Program-made: the position numbers and the translations under genes
Shown here: piece after piece, positions 1 through 8,289 of the stretch
How positions within the stretch are numbered: position 1 is the stretch's first letter
Layout of the letters: every line of letters starts with the position of its first letter
Assembly (NCBI GenBank): GCA_964442435.1
Contig: CAYTZG010000029.1
Location: 1 to 14,517, forward strand
DNA: 14,517 nucleotides
Source of the DNA: CAMXAS01 sp964442435
GTDB taxonomy: Bacteria; Bacteroidota; Bacteroidia; Bacteroidales; P3
Direction of reading: 5' to 3'
Notes under the pieces: generated by a model
The model's database searches: none
The model's input: only the letters and a program-made list of their open reading frames with translations
Told to the model about the DNA's origin: nothing

Positions 1-1395
1 ACCGTAGTGTTTGCGGCGGTCTTCCATCTTGAGCCAGAAGCCTAAAATCAACGCCAGAACCCCCAGCGAAGCGAACACGATCATGGGCGCCTGGTAGTTG
101 TATTTGAGCGGATCGTCCACGCCCGGGTTGGAGTTTTTAAGCACCGAGCCGATAATCATCGGGAAGGCGTAGAGGCCGATGTTCTGAATCCAGAAGATAA
201 CGGCGTAGGCCGAACCCAACAGGCGGTTGTCCACGAGTTTGGGCACCGACGGCCACAGGGCGGCCGGCACGAGCGAGAACGAGATGCCGAGCAGGATGAT
301 GCCGATATAGGCGATAAGCGCCGACTGCGTGGCGGGCAGGATGAACGCGAACGTGAGGTGGCAAACAATCATGAGGATGGCACCGAGCATGAGCATACTC
401 GCGCCCTTGCCCTTACGGTCGAGGAAGTTGCCGAGCAGGGGCGTGATGGCCGCCGCGCCGAGCGGGAACACGAAGAATACGCGGCCGGCTTGTTCGGCCG
501 TATAGCCCAAGTTGCACTGCAACATATTGATGGCGTATTTCTGGAACGGGAAGATGGCCGAGTAATAGAGTACGCAAAGCAGGGCCACGAGCCAGAACAC
601 CTTGGACGAGAAGATTTTGCCAAGGTCGCTGATTTTGAAAGGATCGTCCTTCTCTTCGTCGCTCATGCCCATCTGCGTATCTAATTTCTTATCCATGAAC
701 GCATAGCAGATGAAAGCGATGAGGCCGATGAGCAACAGCAATACGGCCACGCCCACGGGGCGGGACACGCTGACCGGCACGATGGAGGCGATGACGGGCG
801 AACCCAGCACCACAACGGCCACGCCCACACGCGCGATGGCCATTTCAACCCCCATGGCCAAGGCCAATTCCTTGCCCTTGAACCATTTTACGATACCGCG
901 CGATACCGTGATACCGGCCATTTCCACACCGCAACCGAAGAACATGAAGCCGATGGCCGACATTTTGGCCGAAGCCGGCATTCCGTCAAAAAACGGCGTG
1001 ATGTTCCACCAGGCCATGGGCAGGTTCAGAAAGCGGTTCATGAACGCTTCCGCGCCGCTGCCGACAAAGGCTTCCGTTACGGCGTAGAAGTTGATGGCCG
1101 CGCCGCAGAGCATGACCACGCCGGAGAGGATGGCCGTGAACCGAACGCCCATCTTGTCGAGGATAATCCCCGCGAAGATGAGGAAGAACACGAATACGTT
1201 GAGGAACGTCTCGCTGCCGGCGTAGTGGCCGTAAGCGGTCGGATCCCAGCCTCTCTGCGTCTGCAGCAGTTCCTGCAGGGGCGAGAGGATATCCATAAAG
1301 ATGTAGCCGAAGAACATGGCCGAAGCCAACAGCACGAGCGCCGTCCAACGGGCGGCGGCCGAGTCGCGTAAAAGCGTTTGCACTTTTTCCGTCAT
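1..1395 (-). CDS. MFS transporter, C-terminus cut by the window edge
   Basis: Integral inner-membrane transporter of the major facilitator superfamily. Reading from the ATG at 1395, 465 codons stay open to base 1, so the stop lies outside the window. The protein is almost all hydrophobic helices, about 12 in number. It carries the two MFS motif-A copies in the cytoplasmic loops of each half: GIILDKMGVR at residues 76-85 (D80) and GNFLDRKGKG at about 322-331 (D326). A charged central loop, rich in D, E and K at about 236-252, separates the two six-helix bundles. The visible end (MEDRRKHYG) looks like the cytoplasmic tail after the last helix, so little is probably missing. The start lies 28 nt after the stop of the 169-aa gene, with no consensus promoter between, so it is probably the last visible gene of the DUF2723 operon. 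The substrate cannot be told from sequence. Family assignment is firm; substrate and link to glycosylation are unknown. Confidence 0.88.
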   Translation of the reverse strand, partial: MTEKVQTLLRDSAAARWTALVLLASAMFFGYIFMDILSPLQELLQTQRGWDPTAYGHYAGSETFLNVFVFFLIFAGIILDKMGVRFTAILSGVVMLCGAAINFYAVTEAFVGSGAEAFMNRFLNLPMAWWNITPFFDGMPASAKMSAIGFMFFGCGVEMAGITVSRGIVKWFKGKELALAMGVEMAIARVGVAVVVLGSPVIASIVPVSVSRPVGVAVLLLLIGLIAFICYAFMDKKLDTQMGMSDEEKDDPFKISDLGKIFSSKVFWLVALLCVLYYSAIFPFQKYAINMLQCNLGYTAEQAGRVFFVFPLGAAAITPLLGNFLDRKGKGASMLMLGAILMIVCHLTFAFILPATQSALIAYIGIILLGISFSLVPAALWPSVPKLVDNRLLGSAYAVIFWIQNIGLYAFPMIIGSVLKNSNPGVDDPLKYNYQAPMIVFASLGVLALILGFWLKMEDRRKHYG

Positions 1396-1423
1396 GATAG
1401 AGAAGTATTAAAGGATGAATAAA

Positions 1424-1933
1424 TTAATTTTCCGTAGGGTGGTTGGGGTCGTAGGGCGGCAACGGCTGGCCGTCTTTGTTCTTCAGGTAGGGCAGGAAAA
1501 TCGCGTACAGCGCGACGAAAGCGCCCGACAGGAAGAGGGAGCCGTAGGGAACGCCCCAGCCGGTCTGCGACATATTCCACAGAATCAACAGACATTGCGC
1601 GATGGTGTAGATATGGAAGCCCGCGAAAATCCGCTTGAACATACATACCGCGCCGAAGAGCGAGCCCAAGCACAGCAGGGTCTGAATCCAGAAATAGAAC
1701 GGCCCCAGTTCCACGACCTGCGTCACGGCCGCTTCCATGCCGGGCACGCTGGAATAGAGGTCGGCATAGGTGTCGCTGTAGAGCAACAGGTCTTTGATGG
1801 TGTTCAGGTTGATGGCCATGACCAGATAGGTAAGGGCGTTGAAGCCGCTCCCGATAAAGGTAAGGATGCACAGCAACGTCAGGCCGTTCGGCCGCTTCGT
1901 GGCGGCGGTTTGGGGGTTGGGGTTAGTATCCAT
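1424..1933 (-). CDS. Small four-helix membrane protein of unknown function
   Basis: A 169-aa protein I do not recognise as a characterised family. A hydrophilic N-terminus (residues 1-16, rich in N, T and P) is followed by four hydrophobic segments at about 17-42, 76-99, 102-121 and 129-150. The tail is polar and proline-rich (151-169). The loop 43-74 between helices 1 and 2 holds several acidic and aromatic residues. The opening segment RPNGLTLLCILTFIGSG resembles the first helix of small uncharacterised Bacteroidota membrane proteins, from memory only. Its ATG (1931-1933) lies inside the end of the upstream DUF2723 gene, giving an 11-nt overlap (1923-1933). The overlap suggests translational coupling and fixed stoichiometry with that protein. 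A role as an accessory subunit of the DUF2723 enzyme is inference. That it is a real gene is supported by coherent helices and tight packing between two clear genes. Confidence 0.8.
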   Translation of the reverse strand: MDTNPNPQTAATKRPNGLTLLCILTFIGSGFNALTYLVMAINLNTIKDLLLYSDTYADLYSSVPGMEAAVTQVVELGPFYFWIQTLLCLGSLFGAVCMFKRIFAGFHIYTIAQCLLILWNMSQTGWGVPYGSLFLSGAFVALYAIFLPYLKNKDGQPLPPYDPNHPTEN

Positions 1934-4900
1934 AGGATTGAAGCGTGTTTTTGCTGATTTCTACACTGTTTTTCAAGCCGTCGGCCTTGTCGGCGAACGG
2001 CGTGGCTATATGTTCCATTTCCGCGAACACCGACAGGCATTCCCGTATCTCTTCCATCAGGCTGCTTTGGAAGCGCGGCGGGAAGCTTTCGGCATACTGC
2101 AGGCGGCGGTAATAGATGTCGCAGAGTTGTTGCGCCAGCGCGGCGGCCTGTTCGAAGGCCTCGGCCTGCAGGTAGGTTTCGATTTGATACAGCATCAGCC
2201 CGTCGAACGGAATCTGTGCGTTCGGGAAGAAGTACAGGCTCTTGTCCAGTACCGTCACGGCCGAGTCGCGTTTGCCTTCAAACAGCAGGGCCTTGGCCAG
2301 CATGATATACTGGTAGCGCACGGCGCGCGTATAGGCCGCGCTTTCGGGGTCGATGGCCGTTTTGGCGTCGTTGAGGTTGCCCCAGCGGAACTGGTTGACG
2401 TACAGGTCATACGTCTTGTCGGTATGCACGCCGTTGTCGCCGATAACGCGGCGGTTCTCGTTCAGATACGGCACCATGCGGTAAACGTTGCCTTCCAGCT
2501 GCGCCAGGTTCGGCAGCGGCAGCACGTTGCCCTGCGCGCCCGCGCTCATGAAATAGAGCGGCCGGCTCGCGAAATTGGAGGCCATGATGTCGAGCAGCGC
2601 GATATCCACGCGGTAGAGCGCGTCGGTCTTCTGTATCTGCCAGTTGATTTCGGGCAGGCAGCGGGCGGCCTGGTCTTCGGTCAGCCGGCCTTCGGCCAGC
2701 ATCTTCTCAATGGGCACTGTCAGCTTGACGTTGCGCGTGGGGAAGACCGAAATCTTCTCGCCGTCGCGCGTCATGACCTGCGCCCGCGGGTTGTTGGCCA
2801 TGTAACGCAGGCAGGAGGCCAGTTCCACCGATTTGTTTTCGGGGCCGTTCTGCAGATAGGCGTAGTCGTTGACGCCCTGTCCGTATTGGTCAAACGACAG
2901 CACGAAGTTCAGCGGCTTGGACGCATAGACCTGACGGAACAGCGGCTGGATGTGCCAGAAACTGTTGGCCAACGCGCTGTTGATGATGCGGACGCTGTTT
3001 TTCACGCCCTCCACCTCTTGGCAATACCATACGGGGAAGGTGTCGTTGTCGCCGTTGGCAATCACCACGCCTTCATCCTCGCACGAGAGCAACGCGTTCT
3101 TGGCAAAGTCGTAGGCGGCCGTGCGGTGCGAGCGGTCGTGGTCGTCCCAGCCCTCCTTGGCCATGATGCCGGGCACGGCCACAAGGCAGAGCAGGCCCAC
3201 GCCGAGGGGTACGGCCACGTTGGGTTTCTTGATAAGCTTCATCAGCCATTCGCTCAGGGCCACGACGCCCAGGCCAATCCATACGGCATAGGCGTAGAAC
3301 GAGCCGGCGTAGGCGTAGTCCCGCTCACGCGGCTCCGTCGAGGGTTCGTTCAAATAGGTCACAATGGCCAGCCCCGTCATGAAAAAGAGCAGGAACACGA
3401 CGAAGCAGTCGCGCCGGTGGGCGCGGTATTGGAAAATCAGACCCGCCAGACCCAAGAGCAGCGGCAGCAGGTAGAACCGGTTGCGGGCGTGGTTGTTGGC
3501 CAGATAGTCGGGCAGGTTGTCCTGCGGGCCGAGCCGCATTTCGTCCAAGAACTTGATGCCCGAAATCCAGTTGCCGTGGAAGATGTCGCGGCTGCCGTCC
3601 TCGTTGTAGCCCAAGCCTTGGATATTGTTCTGACGTCCCGCGAAGTTCCACATGAAATAGCGGAAATACATCCAGTTGAGGTGGTAGCGGAAATAGAACC
3701 GGAGGTTCTCGCCCATCGTGGGTTTGGGCGTGCCGTTGTCGGCCGTCGTGCCGCTCCAGAGTTTGTAATACTTGATATGGTTGCGGCCACCGCTGTCGCT
3801 GTTCGAATACATACGCGGGAACAGGCCGCAGTGCGCGGGGTCATACACGTATTTGACGTTCGAGCCGGCCTTGTCGTAACGTTTGGTTTCCGTATTGCGG
3901 ACATACTTGGTCGAAACGTCCTTGATGTCGATGATGCGCGCGTTATAGTACTGACCGTAGAACAGCGGGCGGCTGCCGTACTGTTCGCGGTTGAGGTAGG
4001 CCAGCAGGCTCAGCGCGTCCTTGGGTTCGTTCTCGTTGAGCGGCACGTTGGCGTTGGAACGAATCACGAGCGTCAGGAACGTGGAGTAGCCGATGAGCAG
4101 GAACGAGAGGCAGAGCAGGGCCGTGTGCAACACCACCTTGTTGCGGCGGTAGGCGTAGAACAGGCCGGCGATCAGGCCGCCCGCCAGCGCGAGGAAATAG
4201 AACACGGTGCCGGAATGGAACGGCAAGCGCAGCACGTTCACGAAAAAGAGTTCGAAATAGCCGGCCAGCTTGACCGTCCAAGGCACGATGCCCCACAGGA
4301 TGCCCGCCAGCAACACCACTGAGAGCAGGAGCGAATACCAGAAGCCCTTGCGCGTGGGTTCGAATTTCTTGTAATAGACGATGAACACGCAGGCCGGGAT
4401 GACGAGCAGGTTCAGCAGGTGCACGCCGATGGCCAGCCCGATGAGGAACGCGATGAAGATGATCCAGCGCAGGTGGTGCGGTTCGTCGGCGTGGCTTTCC
4501 CATTTGAGGATGGCCCAAAACGTGATGGCCGTAAAGAACGACGACATGGCGTACACTTCGCCTTCCACGGCCGAGAACCAAAACGAGTCGGTAAACGTGT
4601 AGGCGAGCGCGCCCACGACGCCCGCGGCGAAAATCATGAAGCCCTGCAAGCGGTTCGGCTCAAAGCCGGACGGCATCGTGCGCGTCTGCGAATCCGCCGC
4701 TTCTTTCTTCTGCGCCACGGCCCAGCAGAGTTTCTTGCCGAGCATCGTAATCGTCCAAAACAGGAACAGAATCGTGAAGCCGCTGCACAGCGCCGACAGG
4801 ATGTTGACGGCAAAGGCCGTCCGCGTCACGTCGCCGAACGTGAAGATATTGGCGATACAGCCCAAAATCTGGAACGTGGGGGCTCCGGGCGGGTGGCCGA

Positions 4901-5042
4901 CCATGAGTTTGGCGGCCGTGGAGATATATTCGCCGCAGTCCCACCACGAGGTGGTCCGTTCGGCCGTGCTGATGAACACCGTGCAGGCGATGGCGCACAC
5001 GAGCCAGCCCAACAGGTTGTTCCAGGTTTGATAACGCTTCAT
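1923..5042 (-). CDS. DUF2723 (GT-C-like) membrane protein, downstream paralogue
   Basis: A 1039-aa member of the DUF2723 family (Pfam PF11028), which I recall being placed in glycosyltransferase family GT117. It is probably a membrane enzyme that moves sugar from a lipid-linked donor to an envelope acceptor; donor and acceptor are unknown. A first helix (about 10-27) leads into WWDCGEY at 33-39, whose D35 and E38 sit where GT-C enzymes keep their catalytic acids, followed by GHPPGAPTF at 49-57. AVEGEVYAMSSFF lies at 158-170, with many helices up to about 320 and again at about 520-640, including the segment STEPRERDYAYAGSFYAY. The family signature GDNDTFP is at 664-670 and opens a soluble C-terminal region. 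That region ends in helical, TPR-like pairs from about 900. The gene starts 40 nt after the stop of its paralogue, with no promoter seen in the gap, so the two are likely cotranscribed. Family is sure; biochemical role is inferred. Confidence 0.9.
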   Translation of the reverse strand: MKRYQTWNNLLGWLVCAIACTVFISTAERTTSWWDCGEYISTAAKLMVGHPPGAPTFQILGCIANIFTFGDVTRTAFAVNILSALCSGFTILFLFWTITMLGKKLCWAVAQKKEAADSQTRTMPSGFEPNRLQGFMIFAAGVVGALAYTFTDSFWFSAVEGEVYAMSSFFTAITFWAILKWESHADEPHHLRWIIFIAFLIGLAIGVHLLNLLVIPACVFIVYYKKFEPTRKGFWYSLLLSVVLLAGILWGIVPWTVKLAGYFELFFVNVLRLPFHSGTVFYFLALAGGLIAGLFYAYRRNKVVLHTALLCLSFLLIGYSTFLTLVIRSNANVPLNENEPKDALSLLAYLNREQYGSRPLFYGQYYNARIIDIKDVSTKYVRNTETKRYDKAGSNVKYVYDPAHCGLFPRMYSNSDSGGRNHIKYYKLWSGTTADNGTPKPTMGENLRFYFRYHLNWMYFRYFMWNFAGRQNNIQGLGYNEDGSRDIFHGNWISGIKFLDEMRLGPQDNLPDYLANNHARNRFYLLPLLLGLAGLIFQYRAHRRDCFVVFLLFFMTGLAIVTYLNEPSTEPRERDYAYAGSFYAYAVWIGLGVVALSEWLMKLIKKPNVAVPLGVGLLCLVAVPGIMAKEGWDDHDRSHRTAAYDFAKNALLSCEDEGVVIANGDNDTFPVWYCQEVEGVKNSVRIINSALANSFWHIQPLFRQVYASKPLNFVLSFDQYGQGVNDYAYLQNGPENKSVELASCLRYMANNPRAQVMTRDGEKISVFPTRNVKLTVPIEKMLAEGRLTEDQAARCLPEINWQIQKTDALYRVDIALLDIMASNFASRPLYFMSAGAQGNVLPLPNLAQLEGNVYRMVPYLNENRRVIGDNGVHTDKTYDLYVNQFRWGNLNDAKTAIDPESAAYTRAVRYQYIMLAKALLFEGKRDSAVTVLDKSLYFFPNAQIPFDGLMLYQIETYLQAEAFEQAAALAQQLCDIYYRRLQYAESFPPRFQSSLMEEIRECLSVFAEMEHIATPFADKADGLKNSVEISKNTLQSYGY
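4392..4490. repeat. Near-identical DNA patch shared by the two DUF2723 genes, copy 1
   Basis: This 99-nt segment of the downstream DUF2723 gene (residues about 185-217) matches 7534-7632 in the upstream paralogue at 98 of 99 bases by hand alignment. The single mismatch is at 4418 versus 7560. High similarity resumes after a diverged 12-nt stretch and continues to about 4618. Identity at synonymous sites is much greater than expected from the protein divergence elsewhere in the genes. Confidence 0.85.
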
Positions 5043-5082
5043 GAGTTGTGTTTGTTAGGTCTTTGGGTTTTATGGTCTTCGT

Positions 5083-8000
5083 TTACCGCATGGAGAGCAG
5101 GCGTTCGGCCGTGTTGGCCAAAGCCGGCGCATGATAGGCGTTCGCGAAATCCCGTATGTGACGGATCATTTGCAGGCATTCCTGTTTTTCGGCCTCCACG
5201 CTGCGGTGGAAGCGCGGCGGGAAGGCTTCCACATACCGCAGCCGCCCGTCGAAAATCTCCAGTAGCCGTTGCCCGATGGCTTCGGCCTTTTCGTTCTCGC
5301 CGAACGCGAAGTAAAGCGAGAGGTAACGGATTACGTCGGTATCGAAGCCGAGTACCGAATCCGGGAAAAAGGCCAGCCCCTTGTCCAAGGCGGCTACGGC
5401 CTCGGCCATGCGGCCTTCCTGCGCCAGGGCGGAGGCCACGAGGCTGTATTGCTGCCGCGCCTGACGGCTCCACGTGCGCGTTTCGGGATCCAAGGCCAAG
5501 TCTTCGGGAATGGAACCCCAGTCGAATTCCTCCACGAGCAGGCGGTTGCTGCGGTCGGTGGCCATGCCGTTGAGGCGTTCGCCCGACACCGCTTTCGTGC
5601 GGTAGTTCGTATAGGGCACCCAACGGTAGAGCGTGCCTTCCATCTGCGCCTGACCCAGCGGCAGGTAGGACTGGTGCGCGTAGGGGCTCGTGCAGTAAAT
5701 GGGGCGATCCCACAGGTTGTTGGCCACGATGTCGAGGATGACGAGGTTCGATTTCGTCAGGTTGTCTTTATCCAACCGCCAGGTCAGTCGGTCGGGGATG
5801 GCCGCGATTTGTTCCGCCGTATAGAGGCCGGTGGCGGCCAGATATGCGCTGTCGGGCTTTTCGATAAAGACGGTCTTGGTGGGAATGAAGTTATACCATT
5901 CGCCGCTCATGGCGCGAACCTGCGTGTTGCGGTCGGGGTTGGCCACGAATTTCAGCAGGCTTTGCAGCGGGTAGGCGGCTTGCAGCTGGTCTTGCACGAA
6001 CACGGCGTCGTTCGTGCCCGATTCGTAGGCTTCGTGCGGCAACGAGAACTTGAGCGGCGCCGATTCGTAAGCCTGCCGGTACAGCGGCTGGATGAGCCAC
6101 GAGCTGTGCGCCAGCATACTGTTGATGACGCGCACGTCGGTGCGGATGCCCTCCACCTGCTGGCAGTACCAAAGCGGGAACGTGTCGTTGTCGCCGTCGC
6201 AAATCAGCACGGCGTTGGGTTCGCAACTCTCCAGCATATTGCGGGCGAAGTCGCGGGCGGCCGTCTGCTGTCCGCGGTTGTGGTCGTCCCAGCCCTGTTG
6301 CGCCATCACGCCCGGCACGGCCACGAGACACACGGCCGTAATGCCGGCGGCCACCGCATAGCGCGCGGCCGGTTGCTTGAGGCGTTGCGTGAGCCAGTAG
6401 CCCAAGGCCGTCACGCCCAGGCCTATCCATATCGCGAACGCATAGAACGAGCCGGCGAAGGCGTAATCCCTTTCACGCGGTTCGGTCGAAGGTTGGTTCA
6501 GATAAATCGCAATCGCGATGCCCGTCATGAAAAACAGCAGGAACACGACGAAGCAGTTGCGGCGGTCGTGCCGGTATTGGAACCAAAGGCCGGCCAAGCC
6601 CAAGAGCAACGGCAGGAAGAAGAACGTGTTGCGCGCCGGGTTCTTGGCCAAGTAGTCGGGCAGGTTTTTCTGCGGCCCCAGCCGCATTTCGTCAATGAAG
6701 CCGATGCCCGAAATCCAGTTGCCCTGAAAGACGTCGCGGCTGCCGTCGGGGTTGTAGCAACGCCCCATGAGGTCGTTCTGCCGCCCCACGAAGTTCCACA
6801 TGAAATAGCGGAAATACATCCAGTTGAGCTGATAGCGCACGAAGAAGCGGATGTTCTCGCCCAAGGTGGGCCGTTTGTCGCCCTTGCAGCCGCTCCAAAT
6901 CTTGTTGTACGTCACGCAGGGTCGGCCACCCGATTCCATCGACGACCAAATGCGCGGGAACAGCCCGCAGAACGCCGGGTCGTAGGTGATTTTCTGCGAC
7001 GAATAGCCGGCCTGCACGTAGCGGTGGCTTTCCTCATCGCGTTTGTATTGCGGGTTCTTCGATTCCACGGCGCGGACGGGCGCGTTGAAATACTGGCCGT
7101 AGAGCAGGGGCGTGGAGCCGTACTGGTCGCGGTTCAGATAGGCTAGCAGGCTGATGGCGTCCTTGTTCTCGCCTTGGTTGATGGGCACGTCGGCGTTGGC
7201 GCGCACCACCAGCGTGATGAACGTGGAGTAGCCGATGAGCATGAAGCTCAGGCAGAGCAACACCGTGTTGAGCAGCACTTTCTGCTTGCGCGTCGAATAG
7301 ACGAGCCCCCATACGAGCAGGCCCGTGAGGGCGGCCAGATAGAAGAACGTGCCGGAGTTGAACGGCAGCCGCAGGCCGTTCACGAAAAAGAGTTCCGTAT
7401 AGCCGGCCAGCTTGACCGTCCAGGGCACGATGCCCCACAGGATGCCCGCCAGCAGCACCACCGAGAGTAGCAGCGCGTACCAAAAGCCTTTTTTCGTGGC
7501 GTCGAACTTGCGGTAGTAAATCGTGAAGACCATGGCCGGGATGACGAGCAGGTTCAGCAAGTGCACGCCGATGGCCAGCCCGATGAGGAACGCGATGAAG
7601 ATGATCCAGCGCAGGTGGTGCGGTTCGTCGGCCGCGAAGTTCCATTTGAGGATGGCCCAAAACGTGATGGCCGTAAAGAACGACGACATGGCATACACTT
7701 CGCCCTCAACGGCCGAAAACCAAAACGAGTCGGAGAACGTGTAGGCGAGCGCCCCCACGATGCCCGCGCCGAAAATCAGGATGCGGGCCAGCGCCGTCGG
7801 TTCGAACGTCTTGGGCGCGATGCCGGCGTAAGCCGCGTCCTTGTTGCGGTACACCGTCAGGAGCAGCATCTTGGCAACCATCGTCACGGTCCAGAACAGG
7901 AACAGAATCGTGAAGCTGCTGCACAGCGCCGACAGGATGTTGACGGCGTGCCCCATCTGGGCGGGGTCACGTCCCACGAACAGGGCCGCGATGGCGCCCA

Positions 8001-8178
8001 ACAGCTGGAACGTGGGGGCTCCGGGCGGGTGGCCGACCATGAGTTTGGTCGAAGTGGCGATATACTCGCCGCAGTCCCACCAACTGCCGCTGCGTTCGGC
8101 GGTGGAGACGAAAACAATCGTGGCGATGATCCATACGAACCAGCCGATCAGGTTGTTCTGTAAACGGTAAGATTTCAT
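5083..8178 (-). CDS. DUF2723 (GT-C-like) membrane protein, upstream paralogue
   Basis: A 1031-aa tandem paralogue of the 1923-5042 gene with the same architecture. WWDCGEY falls at exactly the same residues (33-39, D35 and E38) and is followed by GHPPGAPTF. AVEGEVYAMSSFF comes at the end of a helix cluster, STEPRERDYAFAGSFYAF in the second cluster, and GDNDTFP at 662-668 before a large soluble C-terminal part with TPR-like helices. The N-terminal membrane half is nearly the same as in the sister protein, while the part after GDNDTFP is much more diverged. The two may therefore share donor chemistry but differ in acceptor or partner (inference). It is the first gene of the apparent operon: a consensus -7 box lies about 75 nt upstream in the 111-bp gap after the branching-enzyme gene. 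ATG 8176-8178 is chosen because the sister protein starts at the same alignment position. I recall the family being listed as GT117. Activity is not shown by the sequence. Confidence 0.9.
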   Translation of the reverse strand: MKSYRLQNNLIGWFVWIIATIVFVSTAERSGSWWDCGEYIATSTKLMVGHPPGAPTFQLLGAIAALFVGRDPAQMGHAVNILSALCSSFTILFLFWTVTMVAKMLLLTVYRNKDAAYAGIAPKTFEPTALARILIFGAGIVGALAYTFSDSFWFSAVEGEVYAMSSFFTAITFWAILKWNFAADEPHHLRWIIFIAFLIGLAIGVHLLNLLVIPAMVFTIYYRKFDATKKGFWYALLLSVVLLAGILWGIVPWTVKLAGYTELFFVNGLRLPFNSGTFFYLAALTGLLVWGLVYSTRKQKVLLNTVLLCLSFMLIGYSTFITLVVRANADVPINQGENKDAISLLAYLNRDQYGSTPLLYGQYFNAPVRAVESKNPQYKRDEESHRYVQAGYSSQKITYDPAFCGLFPRIWSSMESGGRPCVTYNKIWSGCKGDKRPTLGENIRFFVRYQLNWMYFRYFMWNFVGRQNDLMGRCYNPDGSRDVFQGNWISGIGFIDEMRLGPQKNLPDYLAKNPARNTFFFLPLLLGLAGLWFQYRHDRRNCFVVFLLFFMTGIAIAIYLNQPSTEPRERDYAFAGSFYAFAIWIGLGVTALGYWLTQRLKQPAARYAVAAGITAVCLVAVPGVMAQQGWDDHNRGQQTAARDFARNMLESCEPNAVLICDGDNDTFPLWYCQQVEGIRTDVRVINSMLAHSSWLIQPLYRQAYESAPLKFSLPHEAYESGTNDAVFVQDQLQAAYPLQSLLKFVANPDRNTQVRAMSGEWYNFIPTKTVFIEKPDSAYLAATGLYTAEQIAAIPDRLTWRLDKDNLTKSNLVILDIVANNLWDRPIYCTSPYAHQSYLPLGQAQMEGTLYRWVPYTNYRTKAVSGERLNGMATDRSNRLLVEEFDWGSIPEDLALDPETRTWSRQARQQYSLVASALAQEGRMAEAVAALDKGLAFFPDSVLGFDTDVIRYLSLYFAFGENEKAEAIGQRLLEIFDGRLRYVEAFPPRFHRSVEAEKQECLQMIRHIRDFANAYHAPALANTAERLLSMR
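7534..7632. repeat. Near-identical DNA patch shared by the two DUF2723 genes, copy 2
   Basis: Partner of 4392-4490, in the same orientation, with copy starts 3142 bp apart. It codes for the cytoplasmic loop and helix that begin at the ADEPHH segment of the upstream paralogue. Recombination between the copies would delete or duplicate one whole gene length. Confidence 0.85.
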
Positions 8179-8180
8179 GG

Positions 8181-8263
8181 CGTATATTTGTCAAGTGGCT
8201 TCGCCGCCTCACGTGTGCGCGTAGGCGCGCGATGCGTGTGTGCGGACAAACTGCAAATATACG
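8181..8263. repeat. Perfect 10-bp inverted repeat at the two ends of the promoter gap
   Basis: CGTATATTTG at 8181-8190 is the exact reverse complement of CAAATATACG at 8254-8263, with 63 bp between the arms. Each arm contains a consensus TAnnTTTG -7 box, one per strand. The arms do not extend beyond 10 bp. Between them is a small GC-rich hairpin, GCGCG-TAGG-CGCGC at 8217-8230. It would lie in the leader of the minus-strand transcript. Confidence 0.6.
8254..8261 (-). promoter_or_regulatory. -7 box of the DUF2723 operon promoter
   Basis: On the minus strand this reads TATATTTG, a perfect match to the Bacteroidota -7 consensus TAnnTTTG. It lies in the 111-bp gap between the branching-enzyme stop (8290) and the DUF2723 start (8178). 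No good -33 TTTG is seen 19-21 nt upstream. Transcription would start near 8250, leaving a leader of about 70 nt that contains a short GC hairpin (8217-8230). The block TTTGCAGTT following the box is shared with the lepA promoter. The rest of the gap holds no gene. Confidence 0.6.
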
Positions 8264-8289
8264 AAAAACTTATGAAAAAGGGGAGTGGC

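Noticed and set aside
1839..4322. Open frame of 827 codons on the plus strand antisense to the downstream DUF2723 gene
   Set aside because: It lies wholly or mostly within strong minus-strand coding sequence. GC-rich genes that seldom use TTA, CTA and TCA leave the opposite strand open. The translation is low-complexity, rich in V, A, H, Q and R, without domains.
5269..7146. Open frame of 625 codons on the plus strand antisense to the upstream DUF2723 gene
   Set aside because: Same codon-use artefact. Its composition mirrors the antisense frame over the paralogue, as expected if both derive from the homologous real genes.
8217..8230. GC-rich hairpin as a riboswitch or attenuator in the DUF2723 leader
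   Set aside because: The stem is only 5 bp, with no T run and no leader peptide or known riboswitch core. It is too small to call.
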